Assembly: GCF_907164915.1 (NCBI RefSeq) | Contig: NC_061867.1 | Coordinates: forward strand, 43,930,242 to 43,994,241 | DNA length: 64,000 nt | Direction of reading: 5' to 3' | DNA from: Impatiens glandulifera | Taxonomy: Eukaryota; Streptophyta; Magnoliopsida; Ericales; Balsaminaceae | Shown: positions 11,794 through 21,821 of the stretch, piece by piece | Layout of the letters: each line of letters starts with the position of its first letter | Numbering within the stretch: the first letter of the stretch is position 1 | The notes under the pieces: generated by a model | The model's input: only the letters and a program-made list of their open reading frames with translations | What the model was told of the DNA's origin: nothing | The model's database searches: none | Translations under genes and position numbers: made by a program

Positions 11794-14095
11794 TCATAAT
11801 CTTCCAACCGGGTCTTGAATATTAGAGGCGTAAAATACTTGTTTTGCTTGACTCGCCAATATATACGGGTCTTGACTTTGGGTTTTCAAAATTCGGTTTA
11901 CATTTATACTTACGAAGCCATATTTATCCACTTTCACTTCTAGTTCCCCCGAGTGTGTATCAAACCACTTACACTTGAATAAAACAACTCGTTTGTGAGA
12001 AAAGTATTGTACTTCGATTATATCCGTTAAAACTTCGTAGTATGACATAGTTTCAGACCCGTTGTACCCTTCAACAACCACCCCACTATTTTGAGTGGTC
12101 AAACTCTCGTCGTGTTTTTCTGTACAAAATTTGTATCCGTTTACTTTACACCAAACATACATAGACGAATACATACTTGGACCTTCTCCTAAGATCTTGA
12201 GGTCTCTTGATATGTCGTTAAATTCTGCTAATTGAGCGACCTATATATATACCCGAAATGTAGTCGTTAAAATAAATATAAAGAGTTAGGAGATATGGTT
12301 TATAATTTACTCACTCTATGCTTGAAATAGGAAGCAACCGTTTTCCATGGGACTCGTTGTTATTGCAATACTGCATATAATCTCTACAGATAGATCGAAT
12401 ATTAAAAAGCATACTCTTTAATGCTAATTAATAACAGCAACATAGAATCTTACATGTAAAAAGGTTCTTCTTCGGGGCAATTTTTCAAAATGTATGAATG
12501 AACTGTCACTCAATTGATATAATCCAAGTTGTATATTTTTCCATTAGATAGGACTTCCAATGATGAAAATATTGAAATGCCCGAGATTTCAGTTTGTACA
12601 TTTTCTTGGGCACATAAACTAATACTCTCATTTACAAGATAACTCTCGCTTATAGAGGCTTCGGGGTGGTTATTATTCCGCAAATATCTTTTCATTGTAC
12701 TCATGTAATGTTCAAACAGATACATCCATCGATACTGAACAGGTCCCCAAGCAAAGCCTCAAATGACAAGTGAACCGGGAGATGCATTATGATGTCGAAG
12801 ATTGAGGACGAAAAAATCATTTCAAATTTGCAAAGTGTCAACGTAATATCCATGTACAATTATTCGAGGTCCACTTGAATCAACTCTTTGAAACACAACA
12901 ACCGAAAGAACCGAGACAAATTTACTAACGCATCATACACATTATCTGGAAGTAATCCACGGGTTGCTAAAGGAATAAAATATTCTAACAAAATGTGACA
13001 ATCATGACTCTTGAATCCCGAAATCTTTTTCTCTTCCAAATTTACACAACCGCCGATATTTGAGCAAAAACCATCAGGCAACTTGAGAACTTTCAAAAAT
13101 TTACAAAGACGTTTTTTATTATCGGATGTCAAAGTGAAAGGCGCTTCTGGATAATGAACCACTACTTCATCATTTATAGGATGTAACCATGATTTTATGC
13201 CTAAGAGTTGTAAGTCTTTACAGGCTTTAGGACCATCCTTAGTCTTCTCTTTCACATTCATTATTGTTCCCAACACGCTATCACAAATATTTTTCTCAAT
13301 ATGAATCACATCCAAATTATGTCTCAATAATAGTGATTTCCAATAAGGCAAACGAAAGAAAATATTAAGTTTGTTCCAATTGTCTCCCCGCATTTCATGA
13401 TATATCTTGGTTTTCTTGCTGAGATCCGTACTAAGAATTATGTCTTCTAGGTCTCGTGTTTGCTCGTAACTTTTTTGCCCCGTTAACAATTTAGAGGGCT
13501 CTCTATAATCTGTTCTACCATCAAACGACTCTTTATCCCTTCTATATTTGTGCTTTGGTGGAAGGAAGCGTCTATGACCCATGTAACATTGTTTGGAACC
13601 ATGAACCAATCGAAGAGATACTGTGTCGTTGTTACAACAAGGACAATCGAATTTCCATTTCGTACTCTAGCCTGATAAATTCGCGTAGGCGGAAAAGTCG
13701 TTAATGGTCCACAACAACGCAGCTCGCATGTTAAAGTATTGCGAGGTGTGTGCATCAAACGTTCTCACACCAGTTTGCCACAGTTCAGTCAACTCGTCGA
13801 TCAATGGATGGAGAAATATGTCAATTACATCTCCCAGACTCTTTGGACCCGGAATTAACATAGATAAAATAAAAGTGCTAGAATTCATGTAAGTAGTGGG
13901 TGATACATTATAAGGAATGAGAATAATCGGCCAAACACTGTATGACTTTTTCCCATTTGCAAATGGTTGAAACCCATCGCTTGATAAACCTAGTCTTACG
14001 TTTCGAGATTCCGACGCAACCCAGACTTTTTCCGTTTCGCTTGATTCCCAACACTTAGAATTTTTTCTGCTTTTTAAAACAAGGGTCAAAACCAA
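11794..14095 (-). pseudogene. TNP2-like CACTA transposase (Transposase_21, DUF4218, DUF4216), truncated and broken
   Basis: Read on the minus strand. 14095-13670 gives NVRLGLSSDGFQPF, SYSVWPIILIPYN, LIPGPKSLGDVIDIFLHPLIDEL and MRAALLWTINDF, hallmark TNP2 motifs. In the same frame a single TAG (13667-13669) replaces the conserved Trp of the SGWST motif, and the frame goes on through CPCCNND and GHRRFLPP to 12860, including HIEKNICDSVLGTI. 12725-12510 matches DUF4218 (MYLFEHYMSTMKRYLRN) and 12174-11794 matches DUF4216 (FKCKWFD, VDKYGF), with frame changes between. The N-terminal few hundred residues expected upstream are absent: the frame runs directly into a tandem array. The normal role is cutting and joining the element ends in the nucleus. 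Confidence 0.88.
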
Positions 14096-14370
14096 AGGTT
14101 ATTAAATAAACCTTCAGTTTTGACCCTTCCTAACACTTAGATTTTTTTTTGTTTTTTTTAAACAAGGGTCAAAACCGAAGGTTTATTTGAAAACCTTCGG
14201 TTTTGACCCTTCCCAACACTTAAAATTTTTTCTGCTTTTTCTAAATAAGGGTCAAAACCGAAGTTTTATTTGAAAACCTTCGGTTTTGACCCTTCCCAAC
14301 ACTTAGAATTTTTTTTGCTTTTTTTAAACAAGGGTCAAAAACCGAAGGTTTTCAGATAAACCTTTGCAAT
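14048..14370. repeat. Four-unit tandem array of about 83 bp with inverted ACCGAAGG motifs
   Basis: Units start near 14048, 14129, 14213 and 14296. Each has CCAACACTTAGAATTTTTT, a poly-T/C stretch, AGGGTCAAAACCGAAGG, a short AT spacer and the inverted CCTTCGGTTTTGACCCT. The motifs are the same as those in the right subterminal region (15300-15845), so subterminal DNA has been copied or moved into the middle of the element, next to the truncated transposase. Confidence 0.8.
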
Positions 14371-14585
14371 TACCTTATTTTTTTTGACAAAGGTAAAAAT
14401 ATACCATGTTCTATAATTTTCTCAAATAAAGGCAATCTAATAAATAAAGGAAAAGAATTCATAAACAACATTAATAAATCAAAACCAAAGGATAATAATA
14501 ATTCATAATTATGAAAATAAAACACACCAAAATGTCATCATTTGTACGGAAAAGATAACACATAATTAAGATAAAACAATATAAT

Positions 14586-14876
14586 CTAGAAATTAGTAGA
14601 TGTCGGGGGAGGAGGGGGTGGTTGATTCTGCCTCTTCAACAATTCAATTTGCTGTTCGAGATTCTCCAATTTTTGCGCAATTTCATCCCTGTCTGCTTTA
14701 ATTTCAGTAAGCAATTGGCCTCTTTCCGCATCCCTCAATCGGATTTGCTCCAATTCCAGCATAATTTTTCTCACCTCTTTCTCACATGCCGCAGTTTTTG
14801 ATGCTGCTAGCAAATTCTGGTATTGCTGGTATAGTTTCTCTAGTGTACGCCGGATACTTTTCCATGACTCACCCAT
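14586..14876 (-). CDS. Small coiled-coil protein with poly-Pro tail, CACTA-encoded
   Basis: Intact 96-aa ORF with an ATG start at 14876. It begins MGESWKSIRR, continues as a Glu/Lys/Leu-rich heptad region (residues about 10-80, coiled coil predicted by eye) and ends in six prolines and TSTNF. A plausible 3' splice site (TTTAG) immediately precedes the ATG, and a donor-like CAG/GTTAG lies near 15187, suggesting a non-coding first exon spliced to it from the promoter near 15290. The tail resembles that of the coiled coil ending the second transposase gene at 9889-10077 (four prolines, Thr-Ser). It may be a detached C-terminal exon of such a gene. Function unknown. Confidence 0.5.
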   Translation of the reverse strand: MGESWKSIRRTLEKLYQQYQNLLAASKTAACEKEVRKIMLELEQIRLRDAERGQLLTEIKADRDEIAQKLENLEQQIELLKRQNQPPPPPPTSTNF

Positions 14877-14885
14877 CCTAAATGC

Positions 14886-14889
<4 letters not shown>

Positions 14890-14924
<35 letters not shown>
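14890..14924. repeat. (AT)n microsatellite
   Basis: Uninterrupted AT dinucleotide run of about 35 bp just upstream of the coiled-coil ORF. Confidence 0.9.
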
Positions 14925-14928
<4 letters not shown>

Positions 14929-15288
14929 CAAACAAAATAACCGTAATCCAAATCTAATATAACTTAAATCAAAAACAATAACCAAAATATATAATTCATT
15001 TAACAAAATCTAACAAAATCTAATATATTTAACAAACTAACCTAAATCTAATCTAATCTAAACAATAACAAATCTAAATCAAACTACCAAACAAATAATC
15101 TAAACTAGCCTAAATCTAGATAATATAAACTAAATGATAACAAATCTAAATCTAATAATTAACAAAAAAAAACAAATAAATCTAACCTGGAACACGAGAG
15201 GACGAAAAAGAGAAGCGGCGGAGGTGGCTGCGGCGCGCAAGAGAGAGAAAGGAGAGAGACGAATGAAAAAGATAAGGGTTATGATTTG

Positions 15289-15296
15289 TATTTATA
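15289..15296 (-). promoter_or_regulatory. TATA box of the CACTA element promoter
   Basis: TATAAATA on the minus strand, followed 3' by about 100 bp of GC-richer, pyrimidine-rich leader (15180-15280), the most GC-rich stretch in this part of the element. It lies about 570 bp inside the right terminus, as expected for a promoter driving the minus-strand genes. Confidence 0.6.
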
Positions 15297-15305
15297 AAGG
15301 TATTT

Positions 15306-15866
15306 ACCGAAGGTTTTAATATTACTTTCGGTTTTGACCCTCCTTAAAACTGAAGGTTTTCCACTAAAACTTCGGAAATAAAAATCACGGGATTTCATTT
15401 TTTTTTGTCTTTTTTGGGATGAGTCAAAACCGAAGTTTTATAGGATAAACCTTCGCAATTAACAATTTCAGGAAAAGGTAAAATCGAAAGGTCTTTAAAT
15501 AACCTTCGCAATTAATCATTCTCCAACTTAGAATATTTTTTCAATTTTTTGGGATGAGTCAAAACCGACGGTTGAATGGAAAACCTTCATATTTAAACAT
15601 TTCAGGAAAGGTAAAACCGAAAGTTTTTGGATTAACCTTCGCAATTAAGCAACACCCAACACTTAGATTTTTTTTTGATTTTTTAGGAATGATAAAACCG
15701 AAAGTTCTTTGTAGAACTTTCGGTACTAATTAGTAAACCCGAAAGTTTTACACCCCTCTCAAAATCTATTTTCAATAACGAAAGATTTGTTCCTCTCGGG
15801 ATTAATTAGGAGAGTTTTATAAAACTTTCAGTAATATCTGTCGGTAAAGGTCATTTTTTACCAGTG
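15306..15866. repeat. Right terminus and subterminal repeats of the CACTA element
   Basis: Many copies of GTCAAAACCGAAGG / CCTTCGGTTTTGAC, GTAAAACCGAAAG and AACCTTCGCAATTAA in both orientations, ending at TTTTTTACCAGTG. This is the 5' side of the element relative to its genes. Confidence 0.8.
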
Positions 15867-15869
15867 TTG

Positions 15870-17184
15870 ATAGTTAAAATTATTATAATGATGTATTATG
15901 GAGAAAATTTATAAAAAATAAATAAATATAATTCTAAAAGAATTATTAAAATCCAACCTCAAATGAGCTCCAATCTTAGCTATTTAGGATTTTTACCCCA
16001 ACAAAATTGTTTTAAAAAATAAATTAATAAGTTATTTATATTTTTAATTAGTTTAGTTATTCAATTAGTTTTTAGTATTTAAAATTAAAACTTAATAAAA
16101 TAAAATAAGAATATTTTAATTGATAAAATTAATGATTTAATAATAAAATAATACTATTATTTGATACATTATTTTTTAAACTTTATAAAATTCCCCACAA
16201 AAAATAAAATAAAAATCGTATAGGTTATTTAGGTTTTAATTAGTATAATAACTAAATATTTTTTAATAGTTAAAATAAAATTTTATTTAAAAGAAACTTG
16301 TTTTTGATATAAAATATTAAATTTTTTGAATTTTTAATTAGTTCAATTATTAAAATGTTTTCTATTATTTAAAATTTAAATTTAATAAAATAAGGTAAGA
16401 ATATTTTATTTTTTAATTGTTAAAATTAGTGATTTAATGATTAAAATAATAATATTATGTGATATAGATTTTTTTATAAACTTGATAAAATCTAAAAAAA
16501 AAAAACCTGAATTATTTAGGTTTTGATTAGTATAATAACTCAAAATATTTTTCAATATTTAAAATTAAGATTTAATAAAAATTAAATAATAAACAATTGT
16601 TTTTTAGTCGATGAAATTAGCGATTTATGATTAAAATTATAATAATATAATAAAAAATATTTTTTTTAAAAAATAAATAAAAAACAAAAAAACGCATATT
16701 AAACAAACTCCTATTTTGATCTAGTTATTTAGGATTTTGTCAAAACAAAAACCCTTGTTATGATATAATAGAAAGAGTAAGTTATTTAAATTTTAAATTA
16801 TTTTAGTTATTAAGATGTTTTATACGAGAGATCTTGTTTAGAACTTGATAAAATCCCAAAAAAAACATCTAGATTATTTAGGTAAATAAAATATTTTTTA
16901 AGGATGGTAACCCGAAAATTTTGGTTCTGTGGAAGATTGAAGACGGAAAATTTCAAAATCGATTTACGTGTCAGTATCAGGAATCTGTTTAAAATATTTT
17001 AAAACATTTTAATTAAATAATTCCTGACATCTTTTAAAATTAATTAAAAACAATTAATTTGAGTTTAATTTTAAATAATTTGAGAAATCGTGGTAATTAA
17101 ATTTACAATTTGATTTTTTTTATAGAAATTCTTTGTTTTAAATTAATTAAAAATAATTAATTTAGAAGATTATTTATGTAAAAA
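15870..17184. other. AT-rich spacer with degenerate internal repeats
   Basis: No gene seen. A block of the type TTATTTAGGATTTT...TTTAATTAGTTTAGTTATT...AAATTAAAACTTAATAAAATAA recurs three or four times between 15960 and 16840 with heavy divergence, so this is old tandem-duplicated AT-rich DNA. Confidence 0.5.
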
Positions 17185-17197
17185 CAGAGTCGCCAAT

Positions 17198-19748
17198 TGA
17201 TTTTTTGAAAATCAATAAACTGACATACGTGTACAAACATATATTTAGACAGAGTTTCTTTTAGCTCGTAGTTTGGTGATACTCGGGAAAAGGCTTTCGC
17301 GCTTCATTCTCTGTACATATTTCATTTAAACTGTCTCCACTTATAAGTATGGATTTTGAAAATCAATTGTATAACGTTTTATTTTAACCGATTATTCTTT
17401 CGGTCCTAGGCATGCGTATGTTTTAGCGTTATTTAAAAAATTGTAACAATAATTACTTAAATGCTGATACATGTTGTTGATGATGAATAGGGAGGAAAAT
17501 TCCTAAAAAGTATCAGTTTAAAAGGCATAAGGGTTTAAAAATAAATCATAAACGAGCATTTGTCAAAATATTTTTTTTGAGGAAATATCCCAAAAATATT
17601 TTGAAATCATTTTCTAATTTTTCAGAAATTTTAAAAATTGGTTTGAGGTTTCAAAATTTAAAAATAATTTTGGAATTAAAAAAACAAACAAGCCTTAGGA
17701 CCGATGTCATAGATCCTGAGTTCATTTTGTCGGTGGGGGTTAAAAAGCCCTCGGTCCTGATCGGAGACCTCTTAGTCTGGGTTTAGGATCCTCGGTTGGG
17801 GTGCGAAAGTACTTCGTTTGGGGTGCTAAGGCGTCTCGGTCCCTAGTTAGATTTCTCGATCGGGTGCTAGAATTCTTGGTCAGATGTCTCGGTTCTAGGT
17901 GGAATTCATTGGTCCTAGGTTCGGGAGTTCTCAGTCGGGTGCGAGACTCCTCGGTCATAGGGTCTGACTTCTAGGTAGGACCTCTCGGTCCTAGAGGAAA
18001 GCCATCGGTCCTGAGTTCGGGAGTTCTTGGTCGGGTGCGAGACTCCTCAGTCCTAGGTTCAATTTCTCGTTCAAATGTAAAAATTATCGGTCGAACCACT
18101 CGGTCCTAGATGAAGAACATCGGTCGGACCTCTCGATCCTGACTGAAAATCCTTAGTTGGACCTCTCATTCCTCAAGAACATCAAAATTACAAGTTTTGC
18201 AATTTTGACGGAGGCTTGGATTCTTTGATCCAATGGCCTGGGTAGCTTCATAAAGCTCCTAGGAACATTTAAAACATCATCCCAAGGTATCAATCGACTT
18301 GATGATCAATTATATCAAAACAATTTATGACCAAAAATCGGATTTTTTTTGTTTTAAAGTGTAAGAAGCTTGCAAATAGCTTCCTTATACTTCATATACA
18401 TGATTGATAACAAAATATGAACATTGACTGTTCATTTGGACCAATTCAAGAACTCAAAATTTTCAATTATTTTGAAAATTTTGATTTTGATCAAACATGT
18501 TCGGGATGTATCAAACATGATCCAAATAGTATCTCAACATCATTAGAAACATGTTAGGAAGTTTTTTAAGTTGTTGTTTTGAGGATTAGCCCAAGAACAG
18601 AAAACCCATTTTTATTTCTTAAAATTCAATTTTGGATTTTTTGTTTGATAACGATTGATCGATTTCATGGGATCAATTTCTAACAAAAAAAAATCCAACA
18701 ACCAAATAACATACAAACTTATGAAACTGAAATATAAAAATTTCAAATTTAAATTGGAAGTATGAATTAAAGAGTGATTAAAAGCATACCAAGGATTGGA
18801 GAACACTCCTTAGACCTAAGGGAAGCTTTGGGGATGCTCAAATCCAAGTTTTAAGGTCTTATGCAAATTTTTTGTAAATTCTAAACGCTTAAAGCTTTAA
18901 TGGCGTATTTTCTATAAATCTTGATTTGAAGTTTGAGAGTGGATCTATTGGCTTCAAAATTGTTAAGGGAGGCTATTTATAGCCTTCCGAAGTTAGTTGA
19001 TACAACCAAGTGGCTTGAATCAGCCAAAATACATTTATGGTATTTTGGCTGTTCTTCCAACCAGTTGTCGGAAGAATTGATCACCGTGGTAGGGTGATCA
19101 TTTCTCCTTTCGAATCAGCCAAAATGGTGGACTAACGAAGATGTTTCATCTTTAAAAATCTATCCTTCCGACTATCGCGATGAAGAAGACGACCGTAGAA
19201 AAAACAACGTCGTTTCGGGCGAGAACGCACGGTCTGTTGGCATTCCATCACGGTTTGTCACGATCCACACGTTTCGTTGCCTTTCAGTTAACGTTGATGA
19301 GGCGCACGTTAGTCGATCAAGTGCGACGCGCGTTCCTTTGTTGCAGCGGGGGTACGCGGGCTATTCCTAGGCATTGGATGAAAATCCAGTGTCCATACAA
19401 GGGTTGTAATTCTTGTTATAACCGTTTTTCACTATTTCGGCCACAAAAGATTACAAAATTTATTTTTATTTGAAAACCTTAAGGGTTTGTGTGAAATTGA
19501 TTTTTCTTTCACCATTTTGGCTTTTATTTTAATATTTTAAAATACACAAAATATTAAAAATAAATATGACAAATATTTTGCCAATTTATTTTTTTTTTCT
19601 GAAAAAGGGTTTTCGAATTCGATGATTGTGCCCTATAACTCACATTTTTGTTGGGTCTCAAATGAGATGAGGAATCAAAATAGTAGACTTGACTAAAGTG
19701 TTTCAAAATGATCGATTTAGATTAACTTTGACTTTTTTAGAGTAGACA
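17198..19748 (-). repeat. Long LTR of a Tat/Ogre-like Ty3/gypsy element
   Basis: On the minus strand it begins TGTCTACTCT (19748) and ends ...AAATCA (17198), followed by TTGGCGACTCTG (17185-17196), which resembles the tRNA-Arg primer site used by Tat/Ogre elements. The about 2.55-kb length also fits that lineage. A TATA box sits inside GGCTATAAATAGCC (18971-18984). A divergent second copy of the middle part lies at 61350-62144. No gag or pol follows, so this is a solo or truncated LTR. Boundaries and lineage are inferred. Confidence 0.5.
17700..18170. repeat. Degenerate tandem repeat rich in CTCGGTCCTAG inside the LTR
   Basis: A GC-richer block with more than a dozen variants of CTCGGTCCTAG and of GGGTGCGAGACTCCTCGGTC, spaced about 20-50 bp. 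Two longer near-copies (GTTCGGGAGTTCT...CGGGTGCGAGACTCCTC) lie at 17920-17955 and 18015-18050. The stretch is unlike the AT-rich DNA around it. Confidence 0.6.
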
Positions 19749-20592
19749 CCTAATTTACTTTTTGAGAAATTAAGAAAAAAAATTTGTGTGTTTCAACACA
19801 TTTTGAGATAATGTTCTTGGTCGATGTTTGGTTACACGTGAAAAAAAGAATCATCGCTATGTCTCACGTGCCCATTAACTAATGATCTCAACTCTATAAT
19901 TTTGGTCATTTAAAAGAACATTATTTATTTATCATAACCTAAAACATGTTACTAAGGATAAATTCAAATTTAAATATATGACTAGGTTTGTAATATTTTG
20001 TTAATAAAACATGAGTTGACATCATTGTACTATATGAAAAAATAATAAAAGCTCAAATATGATATCTATAAATAGTTGTGGACTAGATAAACCTGAAAAG
20101 ATTCCAAATATTGAAATTAGTTTTTAAATAATTGAATTTTATTTTAGAATTATGAAAATATAAATTATTTATTTTTTTGGATTTTTAAATTGCAATTAAT
20201 AAGTACAAATGTAATGAGCAAATAAAGAAATGAACCAAATAAGTCCTAAGCAAATTTCTTTTTTAATCTTTGTTGAAAATATTATTTTTATGTGTTTTTA
20301 TATTTTTTTTGGGATTTTAAATGCAAATAATAAATATAAATATAATAAGAAAATAAAGAATTGAACCAAATAGATCTTAAACAAAAATATGTTTTTGGTT
20401 ATTTTTTTTTTGTTGAGTGTTATATATTCTTTTTGGGATTTAATTTTTTAAAATTAATAAAAGATTTAAATACACAATTTAAAGAAAACGATCCAAATTA
20501 ATTCAAAAACAAACGGCCCTAAGGACAGTTGGCAGGCTGCTTAGGCAGATATGGGCGCAGGTCGTTTCGGGTCATGGGGCGAACCAAGATAG
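19749..20592. other. Intergenic, AT-rich, no gene seen
   Basis: A short sequence with CCAAATA.ATC.TAA and TTTTTGGGATTT recurs near 20150-20460, suggesting small duplications. Nothing coding was recognised. Confidence 0.4.
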
Positions 20593-21038
20593 TAGGGTTG
20601 CAAATGAATCAAGTCGCTCGTGAGCCGCTCGCAAACTGCTCGGTCGAAGCTTGACTTGAGCTTGACTTTGACCAAGTTTGAGCCGAGCTCAAGCCGACTT
20701 GTTAAATATTCGAGTCGAACTCGAACTCATATAATACTTGTTCGATATCTTGTCGAGCTTTTTTAAACCTAATAATATATAATATATTTATTATTTATTT
20801 ATTTTAATATTAAAATTTAAAATCTAAAATAAATATGTTTATTACAAATATTTGAAATTTTAATTTTACTTTAAGTTTTCCGAGTCGACCCAAACTTGTA
20901 GATAAATAATCGAGTCAATTTCGAGCTCAAATATATAAATTCATTCGAGCTCGAGTTCAAATCGAGCTAATAATACTGAATCGAGTCGAGCTCGAGTTCA
21001 AAATGGCTTGAGATCGTCTTGACTCATTTGCAGCTCTA
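20593..21038. mobile_element. MITE with TAGRGYTGCAAATGARTCAAG inverted ends
   Basis: The left end reads TAGGGTTGCAAATGAATCAAG-like and the inverted right end TAGAGCTGCAAATGAGTCAAG-like, a terminal inverted repeat of about 20 bp with four differences. Inside both ends are GAGC/GCTC-rich stretches (AGCCGAGCTC, TCGAGCTCGAG) around an AT-rich centre. The TAGGG..TGCAAA ends resemble plant hAT MITEs, but no clear 8-bp target duplication was seen, so the superfamily is uncertain. Confidence 0.6.
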
Positions 21039-21415
21039 ATGTGGAGTCTTGACTCGGTTGGTTTTGGGGTTGTAGCTAAAAAAAGGTTTCTAGGCTTGAA
21101 AGCTATGAAATACATTTATTTTATAAGTTTTCTAGTAAGTGTGGAAGACGTAGGTGTTTAATGGGTTATTTGTTTAACAAAAAGCACTGTTAGCTCAATG
21201 GCAAGAGGCGTAGATTGGTGCGAGGCGGACCCAATGGCTCCTATTTGAATCTAAGAAATCCCTTTTATTTCCATTTTTCACAAGACACAAGCTTACAATT
21301 CAGTTTTATTTTTTTGTCGACTAGTGCCTTTTGTGGTTGAAGAACAGAGCTAAAAAAACTCACGATTTTAAAATGATTTTTTTTCAGCCTTAGATCACCA
21401 ATTGTTTAAATTCTA

Positions 21416-21781
21416 TGTTGAGTTATGAAGCCTACATTTATAATAAACTCTACATTGTTAATTATAGTTTATTGTTTTTTTTTTGGTTTTGGGTTTGGCC
21501 CTAACCAAAGTTATTTAGGTTTATTACCTGAATGTTTACCCTATAAATATGTAATTATTAAGGGTTTACATTAAAAAAGATAGAATTCTAGAGAGATAAA
21601 GTGTGAGGCAAAAAACTATGTATTCCTTCTTCTTCTTCATAGTGAAATCTGGTGGTGGTTGAAGTGGACGTAGCTCAATTTGAGTGAACCACTATAAATC
21701 TGTGTCTTCTTATGTTCTTCTTTCTTTCATTTTTACAGATTGTTTCAAACAGGTAGAATTTGGGAGATACAAATCCTAACA
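21416..21781 (+). repeat. 5' LTR of copia element (21416-26146)
   Basis: 366 bp, starts TGTTGAGTTATG and ends AATCCTAACA (TGTTG/TAACA ends). It holds a TATA-like CCTATAAATATG near 21540. Confidence 0.92.
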
Positions 21782-21783
21782 AC

Positions 21784-21795
21784 TGGTATCAGAGC
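21784..21795 (+). other. Primer-binding site (initiator Met tRNA)
   Basis: TGGTATCAGAGC, two bases after the 5' LTR. Confidence 0.92.
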
Positions 21796-21821
21796 AGCTA
21801 GGCTAGATCTGAGCATTAGAA

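Larger units (their letters stand above)
8997..15866 (-). mobile_element. CACTA (En/Spm) DNA transposon with both ends
   Basis: The left end reads CACTGGTGAAAAAG and the inverted right end CACTGGTAAAAAAT. Both are flanked by the trinucleotide TTG (8994-8996 and 15867-15869), the 3-bp target duplication expected of CACTA elements. Length is 6870 bp. Subterminal regions carry many ACCGAAAG / CTTTCGGT motifs in both orientations. Inside, on the minus strand, are a promoter, a coiled-coil ORF, a TNP2-like transposase and a second En/Spm-type gene. The transposase is broken, so the element is not autonomous now, although its ends are well kept. Confidence 0.9.

Noticed and set aside
15180..15319. 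61-aa plus-strand frame
   Set aside because: It is antisense to the promoter and 5' leader of the CACTA element and is Arg/Lys-rich only because of composition.
17577..17958. Open frames of 69 and 72 aa on opposite strands
   Set aside because: They follow the CTCGGTCCTAG tandem repeat in the LTR and show no domain.
19180..19473. 97-aa plus-strand frame in a GC-rich block
   Set aside because: The block is the GC-rich part of the Tat/Ogre-like LTR and has a diverged counterpart at 61490-61740; no conserved peptide is seen between the two.
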